Origin: Nocardia huaxiensis
Lineage (GTDB): Bacteria; Actinomycetota; Actinomycetes; Mycobacteriales; Mycobacteriaceae
Direction of reading: 5' to 3'
Assembly: GCF_013744875.1 (NCBI RefSeq)
Contig: NZ_CP059399.1
Span: forward strand, 1,736,001-1,800,000
DNA: 64,000 bases
Shown here: in pieces, positions 53,127-62,178 of the stretch
Layout of the letters: every line of letters begins with the position of its first letter
Position numbering within the stretch: position 1 is the first letter of the stretch
The notes under the pieces: model-generated
Told to the model about the DNA's origin: nothing
The model's input: the letters and a program-made list of their open reading frames with translations, nothing else
Databases searched by the model: none
Made by a program: the position numbers and the translations under genes

Positions 53127-53858
53127 ATGGCGATTCTGCTGGCATTGGTGTCGATGTGCTCGACGCTCATCGGCGGGCTGGTCGCGGTGCGCATCGGCGA
53201 CCGCAAGCGGCTGGTGCTCGGGCTGGCGGCCGGGGTCATGCTGGGGGTGGTGGCGTTCGACCTCATGCCCGAGGCGCTCGAGGCGGATACGCGGGTGGCG
53301 CTCGGGGTGCCGGTGCCGCTGCTGGCCGCGGTGGTCGGGTTCTTCACCGTGCACATCATGGAGAAATCGGTGGCGCTGCACAGCGGGCACGAGGACGAAT
53401 TCGGTTCGCACCACCACGATTTCGCGACCGTCGGGATTCTGGCGGCGTCCGGGCTGGTGTTCCACAGCTTCCTGGACGGGCTCAGCCTGGGGTTCGGATT
53501 CCAGGCCGGTACGACAGTCGGGGTGGCGGTGGCCATCGCGGTCATCTCGCACGACTTCGCCGACGGCTTCAATACCTTCACCATCACCACGCTGTACGGG
53601 AACGAGAAGAAACGCGGGCTGATCCTGCTCGCGGCCGATGCCGCCGCACCGGTAGTGGGGGCGATCGTGGGCACGCTGGTCAAGGTGCCCACCGAACTGG
53701 TTGGCATGTACCTCGGGTATTTCGCGGGGTTCCTGCTCTATCTGGCCACCGCCGACATCCTGCCCGAAGCGCACGCCGGGAAGCCGTCGAAATGGCCGCT
53801 GCTGTGCACGCTCGCCGGTGTGGGATTCATGTTGGCCGTGGCCGCTTTGAGTCACTGA
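53127..53858 (+). CDS. ZIP-family divalent metal transporter
   Basis: 243 residues, about eight transmembrane helices. Metal-binding helices have VFHSFLDGLSLG (helix 4) and ISHDFADGFNTFT (helix 5), as in ZIP transporters, plus a His-rich loop (HSGHEDEFGSHHHD). Likely imports Zn or another divalent cation. Divergent from the ADH gene. No Zur-like site was obvious by eye. Confidence 0.83.
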   Translation: MAILLALVSMCSTLIGGLVAVRIGDRKRLVLGLAAGVMLGVVAFDLMPEALEADTRVALGVPVPLLAAVVGFFTVHIMEKSVALHSGHEDEFGSHHHDFATVGILAASGLVFHSFLDGLSLGFGFQAGTTVGVAVAIAVISHDFADGFNTFTITTLYGNEKKRGLILLAADAAAPVVGAIVGTLVKVPTELVGMYLGYFAGFLLYLATADILPEAHAGKPSKWPLLCTLAGVGFMLAVAALSH

Positions 53859-54004
53859 CGGCCAATGCCACCGAGCCACTGGTGAATTGCGGCGACGCAG
53901 AACGGGTATTGCCGCGAAGAACACCGAACGGGCACGCTGTCCTGGTACACCAGAAGGTACAGCCGTCCAGATGCCGGTGGGGCGAACGAGAGTCGGAGGC
54001 GTTC

Positions 54005-55132
54005 ATGCGCGACGAGACCCTTCTTCGCACCCCTCCGCAAGGCCCACGCCGAGAAGGCCGGGGCGGACGCCTGCTCGCCCTGTTCTTCGCCGCCGTCCTC
54101 GGCGCCACCGCATTCCTCGGCTACCACGGTGATCTCGCCCGCTGGACCCTGCGCGAGGACTACACCACCGCCATTCTCATCACCCCGCCGCTACCCCCGC
54201 TCGACACCGAACTGGTTGCGGGCGTGGTGGAACCGGCCCTGGTGAACGTGAATTCGACGGTCCGCCCGTTCGGGCTCGGCGCGGCCGGATCCGGCATCGT
54301 GCTCACCGCCGAAGGACAGGTGCTCACCAGCCATCACGTCATCAAAGGCGCGGAGACCGTGTCGGTTTCCGATATCGGCACCGGCGCGACCTATCCGGCC
54401 CGGGTGCTCGGCTACGACTCCGGCTCGGATATCGCGCTGCTCGAACTCACCGGCGCGGACGGGCTGCCCGCGGCCCGCATCGGCACCTCGGCCGTGCTGC
54501 GGCTCGGCGACGAAGTGCTCGCCATCGGCAATGCGGGCGGCACCGGATCACCCACCGCGGTCGGCGGGCCCATCACCGGGCTGGACAACAGCATCGTCGC
54601 GCGCAATTCGTCGGATCTGAGCCGGAAACAGTTGCGCGGCATGATCGAAGTGTCGGCCGCCGTCGCGGCCGGGCAGTCCGGGGGAGCGCTGGTCGACCGC
54701 TACGGCGCGGTCATCGGCGTGGTCACCGCCGCCTCCGGGGACCTGCAGAAGACCCTGGGCCGCGGACCCAACGGCTACGCGGTGCCCATCGACACGGCCA
54801 TGCACATTGTCGAGCAGATCCGTTCCGGCACACCGACGGACACCGTGCACATCGGCCCGACCGCGGTCCTCGGCGTCATGACCGTCGACTCGCAGCGGCC
54901 CGCCGGGGCGCGCATCGAATTGACCGTGCAGGGCCAGCCCGCACAGGCGGCGGGGCTGGCCGAGGGCGAGGTCATCACGGCCGTGGACGGCCGTGCCATC
55001 GAGAGCGGGCAGGCGCTCAAGGCGGCGCTCAATACCTACAAACCCGACGATGTGGTGCGGCTCAACGTCACCGAACCGGGTGGGGCGCAGCGGACGGTGA
55101 GCGTGACGCTCACCGTCGGCCCGCCCAATTAG
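54005..55132 (+). CDS. HtrA/S1C membrane-anchored serine protease with PDZ domain
   Basis: 375 residues. A short cytoplasmic N-terminus, one transmembrane helix (LLALFFAAVLGATAFLGY), then a trypsin-like domain with intact triad His111 (TSHHVI), Asp142 (SDIALLEL) and Ser225 (GQSGGAL), and a C-terminal PDZ domain (GQPAQAAGLAEGEVITAVDG). Degrades or refolds damaged exported proteins outside the membrane. GGAGG lies before the ATG. Close to a VKOR/DsbA pair, also envelope quality control. Confidence 0.88.
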   Translation: MRDETLLRTPPQGPRREGRGGRLLALFFAAVLGATAFLGYHGDLARWTLREDYTTAILITPPLPPLDTELVAGVVEPALVNVNSTVRPFGLGAAGSGIVLTAEGQVLTSHHVIKGAETVSVSDIGTGATYPARVLGYDSGSDIALLELTGADGLPAARIGTSAVLRLGDEVLAIGNAGGTGSPTAVGGPITGLDNSIVARNSSDLSRKQLRGMIEVSAAVAAGQSGGALVDRYGAVIGVVTAASGDLQKTLGRGPNGYAVPIDTAMHIVEQIRSGTPTDTVHIGPTAVLGVMTVDSQRPAGARIELTVQGQPAQAAGLAEGEVITAVDGRAIESGQALKAALNTYKPDDVVRLNVTEPGGAQRTVSVTLTVGPPN

Positions 55133-55142
55133 CTTCCCGGAG

Positions 55143-55709
55143 CTAGAGTTTCGAACTCCAGTAATCCTGGAACTGGATGTACACGATCAGGATGACCACG
55201 GCGTAGTAGACGGCGACCATGGTCCACCGCCACTCCACCACCACCTGCACGAACCCGCGCGACCTACCCCACAGCAGGCCGGTCACCAGCGCCAGCAGCG
55301 GCGGCACGACCGCCCACACCACCATGCACCACGGGCACAGCGCGTGAATCGTGAAGACCGCGTGGTAGATCAGCCAGCAGACCGCCACCGTGCCCAGCAG
55401 CAGCCCGAACCACAGCCCGCCCCACACCCAGCGCGGGAAACCGATGCCGACCACCGCCAGCACCCCGAGCGTGACCACCACGCTGAACCCGACCACACCG
55501 ATGATCGGATTCGGGAAACCGAAGAACGCGGCCTCCGACGAATCCATCACCGTCGTACACGAGACCACCGAATCGATGCTGCACAGCGGCTTGTAACCGG
55601 AATCGGTGAGGCTCTTGAACTTTTCGACGAGCAGCGTCACGGACGCTCCCCAGCCGAGCAGCCCGAGCAGCAGCACGGGCCACGCGGACCGGGGTGGAGC
55701 CGAGATCAT
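55143..55709 (-). CDS. Vitamin K epoxide reductase family protein
   Basis: 188 residues, four or five transmembrane helices. Active-site CPWC (Cys125, Cys128) and the loop cysteines Cys43 and Cys51 (PLCSIDSVVSC) are all present, as in bacterial VKOR that reoxidises DsbA using menaquinone. The start overlaps the DsbA-like stop (ATGA), so the disulfide donor and its recycler are one operon. Confidence 0.9.
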   Translation of the reverse strand: MISAPPRSAWPVLLLGLLGWGASVTLLVEKFKSLTDSGYKPLCSIDSVVSCTTVMDSSEAAFFGFPNPIIGVVGFSVVVTLGVLAVVGIGFPRWVWGGLWFGLLLGTVAVCWLIYHAVFTIHALCPWCMVVWAVVPPLLALVTGLLWGRSRGFVQVVVEWRWTMVAVYYAVVILIVYIQFQDYWSSKL

Positions 55710-56503
55710 CCCTTCGCCGCGCTCTCGATCACCGCGGTCATGCCGTCCTTGGTCATCGGCGGCTGGATCTGCTGGCCGTTGACGTACACGGTCGGCGTGG
55801 ACTTGATGCCGGTCGCGAAGACGGACTTGGTGTGGTCCATGACCCAGGAGGTGTACTTGCCCTCCTTGATGTCCTTCTCGACAGCGGGATCGGTGTACCC
55901 GGCGGACTTGGTGATCTCCAGCAGCTTGTCCTCGGTCATGCCGTCACTGCCCTCGGCCGGCTGGGCCGCGAACATCTTGGTCACCCAGTCCTGGAACTTG
56001 CTGCGGTCGGCGGTGGCCACCACATAGGCGGCCGCGGCGGCGCGCTGCGAGTACAGATTGCCGTTCGACACCTGGTTCAGGAAGCTGATGATGTTGTATT
56101 CGACTGCGGCGGAACCGCTCTGGACGGCCTTGGTGAGGGCGTCCGAATTGGCCTGCTCGAACATCTCGCACGCCGGGCACTGCAGGTCGGCGACCAGCTG
56201 CACGGTCACCTTCTTCGAACCCTCCGGCGGGTTGGCACTCGCATTCTCGATGCGAATGGCGCCGCTGTCGGTGAGGTTCGGCGGGACCGCCGCGGCGGCC
56301 TCGGAATTCCAGTTGGCGTCGATGGCCTGGCCGTCCTTGTCGGACTTCTTGTTCATCACCCCGACGCCGATGGCCACCACCAGGCCGATGAGAACCGCGG
56401 CCACGCCCACCTGGATCAAGATCTTGCGGTTGCGATCGGCCTGGTCCGCCTTCGCCAGCGGATTCTTGCGATCACCCGGTTTGCTGCTCACCTGCGCGCT
56501 CAC
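55706..56503 (-). CDS. Membrane-anchored DsbA-like thiol oxidoreductase
   Basis: About 265 residues from the GTG at 56503 (AAAGG upstream; starts at 56506 or an ATG at 56536 are possible). A basic N-terminus (KADQADRNRK), one transmembrane helix (ILIQVGVAAVLIGLVVAIGV) and a thioredoxin fold with CPAC (VADLQCPACEMFE) and the cis-Pro in STPTVYVNG. Introduces disulfides in exported proteins, partnered with the VKOR downstream. Confidence 0.87.
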   Translation of the reverse strand: MSAQVSSKPGDRKNPLAKADQADRNRKILIQVGVAAVLIGLVVAIGVGVMNKKSDKDGQAIDANWNSEAAAAVPPNLTDSGAIRIENASANPPEGSKKVTVQLVADLQCPACEMFEQANSDALTKAVQSGSAAVEYNIISFLNQVSNGNLYSQRAAAAAYVVATADRSKFQDWVTKMFAAQPAEGSDGMTEDKLLEITKSAGYTDPAVEKDIKEGKYTSWVMDHTKSVFATGIKSTPTVYVNGQQIQPPMTKDGMTAVIESAAKG

Positions 56504-56656
56504 CACGCCTTTCGTCGTCACGAATCTCGGGCCCATCTTCGCCCGACAACCTGAGAACTCCTTGTGATGGTGCACCATGACGCGGCGCACGCCGAAGGGA
56601 CATTTGTCAGTTTTGCCAGCTGGCAGGCCGAAATCCACCGCGGTGAGCGGCGTGTA

Positions 56657-57508
56657 TCACGCCTTCGCCAGGCGCTTTTTCTGCTCGTCGATATCGAACT
56701 GCGCGGCGGGCCAGTCCAGTTTGAGATTCTGCAGAGCCTCGATGAGCAGTTCGGTGACGGCCAGCCGGGAGTACCACTTGTGGTCGGCGGGCAGTACGTG
56801 CCAGGGGGCGTAATCGGTGTCGGTGCGATCCAGCACCGCCTGATAGGCCTCTTGATACGCGGGCCAGAAGGCGCGCTCGTCGATATCGGCCGGATTGAAC
56901 TTCCAGTACTTGTCGGCGCGCTCCAGCCGCTGCATGAGGCGCTTCTTCTGCTCCTCCAGCGAGACGAACATGGCCACCTTCACCACGGTCGTGCCCTCGT
57001 CGACCAGCTTGCGCTCGAACTTGTTGATCTCGTCGTAGCGCTTGCCCCACACCTCCGGCGGCACCAGCTCGTGCACCCGCACCACCAGCACGTCCTCGTA
57101 GTGCGAGCGGTCGAAGACGCCGATCTGACCGCCCTTGGGCAGCTGCTTGCGAATCCGCCACAGAAAGTGATGCTTCTTCTCCTCGGCCGTCGGCACCCCG
57201 AAGGCCGCGTGATCCACGCCCTGCGGGTCCACCGAGCCGATCACGTGCCGCACGATGCCGCCCTTGCCCGCGGTGTCCATGCCCTGCAACACCAGCAGCA
57301 CACTGCGGGTGTCACCGGAACGGCCGTTGGCGTACAGCTTCTCCTGCAGATCCGACAGCACCGCCTGGCGTTCCAGCAGCAGTTCCGCACCGGCGCGCTT
57401 GTCGCCCTTGAAACCGGGAGTCGCCGAGGTATCGAGCTCGGCGACCCGCACACCCGCGGCGCGCAGGGCCTTCGAAGCCGGTTTCGACCAGGTAATCGCC
57501 TTCGCCAT
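56657..57508 (-). CDS. ppk2: Polyphosphate kinase 2 family protein
   Basis: 283 residues, one PPK2 domain. Walker A LVLQGMDTAGKGG, Walker B/lid region GVFDRSHYEDVLVVRVHEL and WPAYQEAYQAVLDRTDTDYA with APWHVLPADHKWYSR. Single-domain PPK2 enzymes phosphorylate NDPs or NMPs with polyphosphate; the subclass cannot be fixed here. Monocistronic. Confidence 0.9.
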   Translation of the reverse strand: MAKAITWSKPASKALRAAGVRVAELDTSATPGFKGDKRAGAELLLERQAVLSDLQEKLYANGRSGDTRSVLLVLQGMDTAGKGGIVRHVIGSVDPQGVDHAAFGVPTAEEKKHHFLWRIRKQLPKGGQIGVFDRSHYEDVLVVRVHELVPPEVWGKRYDEINKFERKLVDEGTTVVKVAMFVSLEEQKKRLMQRLERADKYWKFNPADIDERAFWPAYQEAYQAVLDRTDTDYAPWHVLPADHKWYSRLAVTELLIEALQNLKLDWPAAQFDIDEQKKRLAKA

Positions 57509-57557
57509 TCGTCGGGTTTAGCACGGTCCGCACGGGCGTGGTTGCGGACTCGCCGAA

Positions 57558-58238
57558 TCAGACACGCGCAAGACGCATGAGGTGGTCGGCGAGTTCGGCA
57601 TCGGTGACCGGGGTCAGGGTGAGATCGGCGGCCGTGGTGAGCAGATAGCGGCCGTCCCCGGAGAAATCCAGCCAGGTGCGGTGCCGGGTGGGCGGCGCCA
57701 GCGGATTCGCGGGTTCGACTGTGACCGTGATGAATCCGCGCCCGTCCACCGGCTGGCGGAGTTTGCTGCGGAAGCGGCCGGCGCCGTCGGCCTCACCGGC
57801 CCGCTCGTGCAGCACCGCGGCATGCGGTTCCCGCATGGTCTCCGACCGGCCCGCCGGCGCTGAACCGATGATCTCCACGAGTTCGCGGCCCAGACTCTCC
57901 GCCGGGCGCACCAGCACGGTGACGGCATCGGGCTGGGCGATGAGAATGCCCGCCCGCTGCTGGGCCACCGCCGCGAAGGCGAGAATCCGGCGCGGCTCCG
58001 GACCGGCGGTCTGCTCGCCGTACAGGGTTATGGTGGTGGTGTCGCTGCGCGCGCACAGAATCAGTGCGGCCGCCAGATCCGGATCGGTGCGGCGCAGGTA
58101 GCGATGCCGCAGCCGCGGGGAATCGCAGTCGGTCTCCGGGGACAGGGGAAGTCCGTCGAGCGGGTACGGCCGGCGTTCCATATCGGTCTCACGCGCCCAG
58201 ACCAACGCGAACTCATCCGGGGTCAGAATCCATTTCAC
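57558..58238 (-). CDS. EspG-like ESX secretion-associated protein
   Basis: 226 residues from a GTG start. MKWILTPDEFALVWARETD at the N-terminus and the alternating beta/alpha pattern (LTLYGEQ-like ITLYGEQTAG, GILIAQPDAVTVLVRPAESL, WLDFSGDGRYLL) fit EspG chaperones, which bind PE/PPE-type substrates of type VII secretion. No ESX core, EsxA/B or PPE gene lies in the window, so its client is elsewhere. Confidence 0.75.
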   Translation of the reverse strand: MKWILTPDEFALVWARETDMERRPYPLDGLPLSPETDCDSPRLRHRYLRRTDPDLAAALILCARSDTTTITLYGEQTAGPEPRRILAFAAVAQQRAGILIAQPDAVTVLVRPAESLGRELVEIIGSAPAGRSETMREPHAAVLHERAGEADGAGRFRSKLRQPVDGRGFITVTVEPANPLAPPTRHRTWLDFSGDGRYLLTTAADLTLTPVTDAELADHLMRLARV

Positions 58239-58502
58239 AGCGTCCGACCCCCAGTGGAATCGGGGCCTGCCGATCCTGACCCGATGTCCTGTGCGGACAT
58301 ATCGGGTGTCCCCCCTTTCTTCGGTTCGACCCTCCGTCCCGATCGCGACCCTACCGGAGAGAATCTGCGGGCGCGCCCCCTCGCAGACCACCCCCCATCC
58401 CCCACCCACAAAAATCCTGCAGAAAGCCGAGGGAGCTCTCATGGCGGGGAATCGGACAGATTCCCGCCACCAGAGCTCCCTGATCTCGAACGACCGCCGG
58501 GG
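58239..58502. other. Intergenic region without a gene
   Basis: 264 bp between the EspG-like gene (start at 58238) and the stop of the enoyl reductase-like gene, both on the minus strand. The AGGGAGCTCTC (58429-58439) and GAGCTCCCT (58472-58480) segments form a hairpin with a 32-nt loop, followed on the minus strand by T-poor sequence. It may terminate the upstream operon. Confidence 0.4.
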
Positions 58503-59744
58503 TCAGGCGGGCGCGACCTCGATGGTGATGTCGGCGGCGCGCAGGCGCTCGGTGAGGGCGTCGCCCATGGCCGAGGCCGGAGTGAGGATGCCCGCGAGGT
58601 CGGGCAGCTTGTCGAAGGCCAGCGCCAGGCCGGACTGGCCGAGCATGACCGCGGTGGCCTGGTAGCCGGGGTCGCCCTGACCGGCGAAGGTGCAGACGTA
58701 CTTCGCGCCGGAGGTGGTGTTGGCGAAGGTGCGCATGGTGAACCAGCCACTGCGACGGGACTTTTCGCTCGGGCCGGTCCCGGGCTTGGGGACCACGCGG
58801 TCGAGCAGCTTGCGGCCCACCGCGACCCGGGAGAGCACCGCGCCCGCGGCCATGGTCGCCACGATGCCGCCCGCGATGCCCGCCGCCACCAGCGGTGCGG
58901 CCGTGGAAGATCCGACGCTCATGACCTCGCGGTAGCGGAAGTTCTTGCCGTACGGCCAGCCGAGCAGGCCGTTGGAGCGGCGCACGACCTTGGTGTTGTG
59001 CGCGGCCATGACGAAGGTGGCCACCCAGCCGTCCAGACTCGGATCGATCGCCGACGCCCGGGACAGCGCCTGATCGGTCTGACGACCGACATCCGGGTCC
59101 ATGGACTTGTCGGGGCTGAGCGAATACGGGTGCGCCATGATCGAACCCTTGGACGGGTCGGCGGCGATGGCCTCCATCATGGCGCGGCCGGAATCGACCG
59201 TGCCGCCGGAGACGCCGCCCTTGAGCCAGGCCACCAGGGTGGTGTCGGTGAGCTCGCCGGTGTTGTCCTCGACGCTGCGCTGGTAGAGCTGATAGACGCT
59301 CAGATCCGACGGAATCGAGTCGTAGCCACAGGAATTCACGATCTTCGCGCCGGTCTCGACGGCCCGGTCGCCGAAGCGGTCGATGCACTCGCGGATGAAC
59401 AGCGGCTCACCGGTGAGATCGGCGTAGTGCGTGCCGTGCTCGGCGCAGGCCTGCGCCAGCGGCAAACCGTAGCGCAGGTACGGGCCGACGGTGGTCACCA
59501 CGACCCTGGTCCGCGCGGCCAGCGCGTCCAGGCTGGCCTGATCTGTCGAATCGGCCTGCACCAGCGGCCAATTCGCGGCCTTCGCGCCCAGTTCGGCGCG
59601 CACGGCCGCCAGCTTCTCCGGTGATCGTCCGGCCAGCGCGATGCGCGCCCCGGCGGGCGCGGCCTCGGTCAGGTACAGCGCGGTCAGCTTGCCGACGAAA
59701 CCGGTCGCACCGAATAGCACGAGATCGAATTCCCGCTCTGCCAT
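58503..59744 (-). CDS. Saccharopine dehydrogenase-like / trans-acting enoyl reductase family protein
   Basis: 413 residues. Rossmann start LVLFGATGFVGKLTALYL, then ALAGRSPEKLAAVR, VVTTVGPYLRYGLPLAQAC and NSCGYDSIPSDLSVYQL, as in Rv2449c/Rv2953-type proteins. One hydrophobic segment near residues 275-295 suggests membrane contact. Relatives act on lipids (Rv2953 reduces double bonds on phthiocerol lipids). Starts 9 bp after the aarF stop, with its SD within the 3' end of that gene. Confidence 0.82.
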   Translation of the reverse strand: MAEREFDLVLFGATGFVGKLTALYLTEAAPAGARIALAGRSPEKLAAVRAELGAKAANWPLVQADSTDQASLDALAARTRVVVTTVGPYLRYGLPLAQACAEHGTHYADLTGEPLFIRECIDRFGDRAVETGAKIVNSCGYDSIPSDLSVYQLYQRSVEDNTGELTDTTLVAWLKGGVSGGTVDSGRAMMEAIAADPSKGSIMAHPYSLSPDKSMDPDVGRQTDQALSRASAIDPSLDGWVATFVMAAHNTKVVRRSNGLLGWPYGKNFRYREVMSVGSSTAAPLVAAGIAGGIVATMAAGAVLSRVAVGRKLLDRVVPKPGTGPSEKSRRSGWFTMRTFANTTSGAKYVCTFAGQGDPGYQATAVMLGQSGLALAFDKLPDLAGILTPASAMGDALTERLRAADITIEVAPA

Positions 59745-59753
59745 TGTCTTCTC

Positions 59754-61190
59754 CTACGCTTTGGCGGCGCGCTTGCGCGTCTTCTTCGGGGCCGCCGTGG
59801 TGGTCGTGGGCTTGGGAGCCGGGCGGCTCGCCAGCCATTCGTGATGGGCGCGGCCGAGTTCGGTGACCGGGTCGTCCCCGTACAGCCATTCCCGCGCGAT
59901 GCGATGCCAATTCCCGGTCGCCTCCAACTGCCCGAGCATGCCGAAGGTGAGGAAGTCGGCGCGCCGCGAGAACAGGTGCTCCGGCGGCAGATTCTGTTCC
60001 TTCATGCCCGCGAACTCACTGGCCCGCGGATCCACCGCGAGCACGAAAGCGCCCGAAGCCAATTCGGGAGTGATCGTCAGATCCTGATCCAGCAGCGCCC
60101 ATTCACACGCCGCCAGCACGTATTCCAGGCACTCCTCCGGCGTGATCGCATCCGGGGATTCGATGACCCCGCGCTCCACCATCAGATCGCGCAGGTCCTC
60201 CGCGCGCTCCTCGGCGGCGGCCCGGATGCACACGGCCTCGAACTGCACATGCTCGGGATCCATCCGGTTGTAGAGCCCGAAGTCCAGGAACGCGACCTTG
60301 CCGTCCTTGCCCAGCAACAGGTTTCCCGGATGCGGATCGCCACAGAACTCGTTGAAGGTGAACAGCGAACCCACATAGAACCGGTAGATGATCTCGCCGA
60401 TCCGATCCCGTTCCGGGGCGGGCAGTTTCCGGATCTCCTCGAAACCGGTGCCCGCGAAGTACTCGCTCACCAGCACGCGGGTGGTGGACAGCTCCGGCAT
60501 GGTGTCGGGCACCACGATGAACGGATGCCCCTTGTAGATCGCGGCGATCTGCTTCTGGGTGTTCGCCTCGGCCACATAGTCGAGTTCGCTCTCCAGATTC
60601 AGCCGCAGCTCGTCCAGCACGGCCGGTGTCACCCACGGCATGGCCGACTGCAGGATGCGCCGGAACATGGCCAGGTTCTTCAGGTCCGCGCGCACGGCCG
60701 CGTCGATGCCGGGGTACTGCACCTTCACCACGACCTCGCGGCCGTCGTGCAGGGTCGCCTTGTAGACCTGCCCGATGGAGGCGGCGGCGATCGGCTCCGG
60801 ATCGAACTCGGCGAACACATCCTCGAGCGACTTGCCGAAGTCCTCTTCGATGACCGCCTTCATGACCTCGAACGACACGCTCGGCGCACTGTCGCGCAGC
60901 ACGGCCAGCCGACGCTGGAAACGCTCGCGATGCTCCGGCGGAACCAGATCCAGATCCAGCACCGACAGCATCTGCCCGAGCTTCATGGCGACGCCCTTCA
61001 TGGTGCCCAGCACCATGACCATCTGCTCGGTGGCCCGGATCATGGACTCCTCGGCCATGCGCTCACGCACCGCCTCGGACCTGCCGCGCATCGATCGCCG
61101 AGTCTTCTGCGCGCGTATGGCATTTCCGGCGACCGCCATACCCAGCTTGGTCCCCCGCGCAAGCCTGGAAGTGGGCAGCTCTTTAGCCAT
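59754..61190 (-). CDS. ABC1/AarF (UbiB-like) atypical kinase
   Basis: 478 residues. ABC1 motif MVLGTMKGVAMKLGQMLSV (KxGQ), PIAAASIGQVYKATL (Ala-rich loop), EVVVKVQYPG, ELDYVAEA, FCGDPHPGNLLL and FLDFGLYNRM. A UbiB-type ATPase/kinase fold linked to isoprenoid lipid handling. Mycobacterial relatives (e.g. Rv0647c) neighbour lipid genes. The last 30 residues are an Ala/Lys/Pro-rich basic tail. Operon with the enoyl reductase-like gene. Confidence 0.86.
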   Translation of the reverse strand: MAKELPTSRLARGTKLGMAVAGNAIRAQKTRRSMRGRSEAVRERMAEESMIRATEQMVMVLGTMKGVAMKLGQMLSVLDLDLVPPEHRERFQRRLAVLRDSAPSVSFEVMKAVIEEDFGKSLEDVFAEFDPEPIAAASIGQVYKATLHDGREVVVKVQYPGIDAAVRADLKNLAMFRRILQSAMPWVTPAVLDELRLNLESELDYVAEANTQKQIAAIYKGHPFIVVPDTMPELSTTRVLVSEYFAGTGFEEIRKLPAPERDRIGEIIYRFYVGSLFTFNEFCGDPHPGNLLLGKDGKVAFLDFGLYNRMDPEHVQFEAVCIRAAAEERAEDLRDLMVERGVIESPDAITPEECLEYVLAACEWALLDQDLTITPELASGAFVLAVDPRASEFAGMKEQNLPPEHLFSRRADFLTFGMLGQLEATGNWHRIAREWLYGDDPVTELGRAHHEWLASRPAPKPTTTTAAPKKTRKRAAKA

Positions 61191-61318
61191 CAGTGACCCT
61201 CCATTGGACCCGGCGCCCCCGTTGGTGCCGCGATGTGGCGAGAACTTTCGTGCCTACCGGTGCCCGCCAGGCTTCAGCCTAACCACAACCCGATCTTCCG
61301 GCCCAGTGGCCGAATCGG

Positions 61319-61984
61319 TCAGACCTTGTTCTCCGGATCGGGCAGCACATGCTGCTGGGAGGTGAACCAGTGCCGGTCGCCGCCGTTGCGCATCATGCCC
61401 TCGATGGCCGACCACGCCATCATGGTCAGGTAGTCGAGCATTTCCTCGGTGGACATGGTGCGGTTGGTGATCCACCAGTCCGTCGCCAGCTGCACGCCGC
61501 CGACCAGAACGTAGGCCCACAGCATGGCGCCTTCGGTCTTGACGCCGCGGTCGTAGGCCTTGTCCACGATGACCGCCGACACCACCTGCGCGAACAGCTT
61601 CTCGAAATCCGCGAGGGTGGAGGTGTCGGTGGACGAGCCGTTGCCCATGATGAACCGGTAGACGTCGGTGTCGGCGTCGACGGTGTGCACATAGGCGGCG
61701 AGAGTGTTGCGCACCAGCGTGTATTCGTCGAGATCGTCGCTGATGGCCGCGTAGATGCGGGGCATGAGCGTGGTCTCGATGAACCGCTCCATGGTGGCCC
61801 GGGTGAGATCCTGCTTATCCGAGAAGTACCGGTAGAGAACGGTTTTGGAGACACCGATCTCGGCGGCGATCTCGTCCATGCCCGCGTCGCCGCCGCGTTT
61901 GCGGATGGCGGCGAGGGTGCCGTCGACGAGTTCCTCGCGGCGATCGATCTTGTGCTGCTGCCAGCGACGTTTACGGCCGTCCAC
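61319..61984 (-). CDS. TetR-family regulator, MadR-like (Rv0472c type)
   Basis: 221 residues from the first GTG. TetR HTH MDEIAAEIGVSKTVLYRYFSDKQDL at residues about 36-60, ligand domain with WITNRTMSTEEMLDYLT. Its place before a DUF445 and an XRE gene matches Rv0472c-Rv0474; Rv0472c is MadR, repressor of the mycolate desaturases desA1/desA2. An in-frame CTG at 62047 with GAGGGAG 6 nt upstream would add 21 residues and may be the real start. Confidence 0.84.
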   Translation of the reverse strand: MDGRKRRWQQHKIDRREELVDGTLAAIRKRGGDAGMDEIAAEIGVSKTVLYRYFSDKQDLTRATMERFIETTLMPRIYAAISDDLDEYTLVRNTLAAYVHTVDADTDVYRFIMGNGSSTDTSTLADFEKLFAQVVSAVIVDKAYDRGVKTEGAMLWAYVLVGGVQLATDWWITNRTMSTEEMLDYLTMMAWSAIEGMMRNGGDRHWFTSQQHVLPDPENKV

Positions 61985-62044
61985 GCGGCCGCCAGTCCGG
62001 GCGGAAGCCGCGTCGACGGCCGCGCTTACGGTGCTCTTGGTGGA

Positions 62045-62060
62045 CAGCGTGGGCTCCCTC
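62045..62060 (-). promoter_or_regulatory. Strong SD before a CTG that may start the TetR gene
   Basis: On the minus strand GAGGGAG (62060-62054) stands 6 nt before CTG (62047-62045), which is in frame with the TetR gene and followed by an open 21-codon extension (LSTKSTVSAAVDAAS...). No SD precedes the GTG at 61984. This decides between a 221- and a 242-residue product. Confidence 0.45.
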
Positions 62061-62178
62061 GGTCGCGCGCGATGCTGGGTCGGTATCTGCGTGTATTCAG
62101 CTTAAGCCTCGCATGCGACCGCGTGTCGTAGTTCGAGACGGGCCCGGTAGCCGGGTGTAGTCGGTCACAAGCGCAAGA

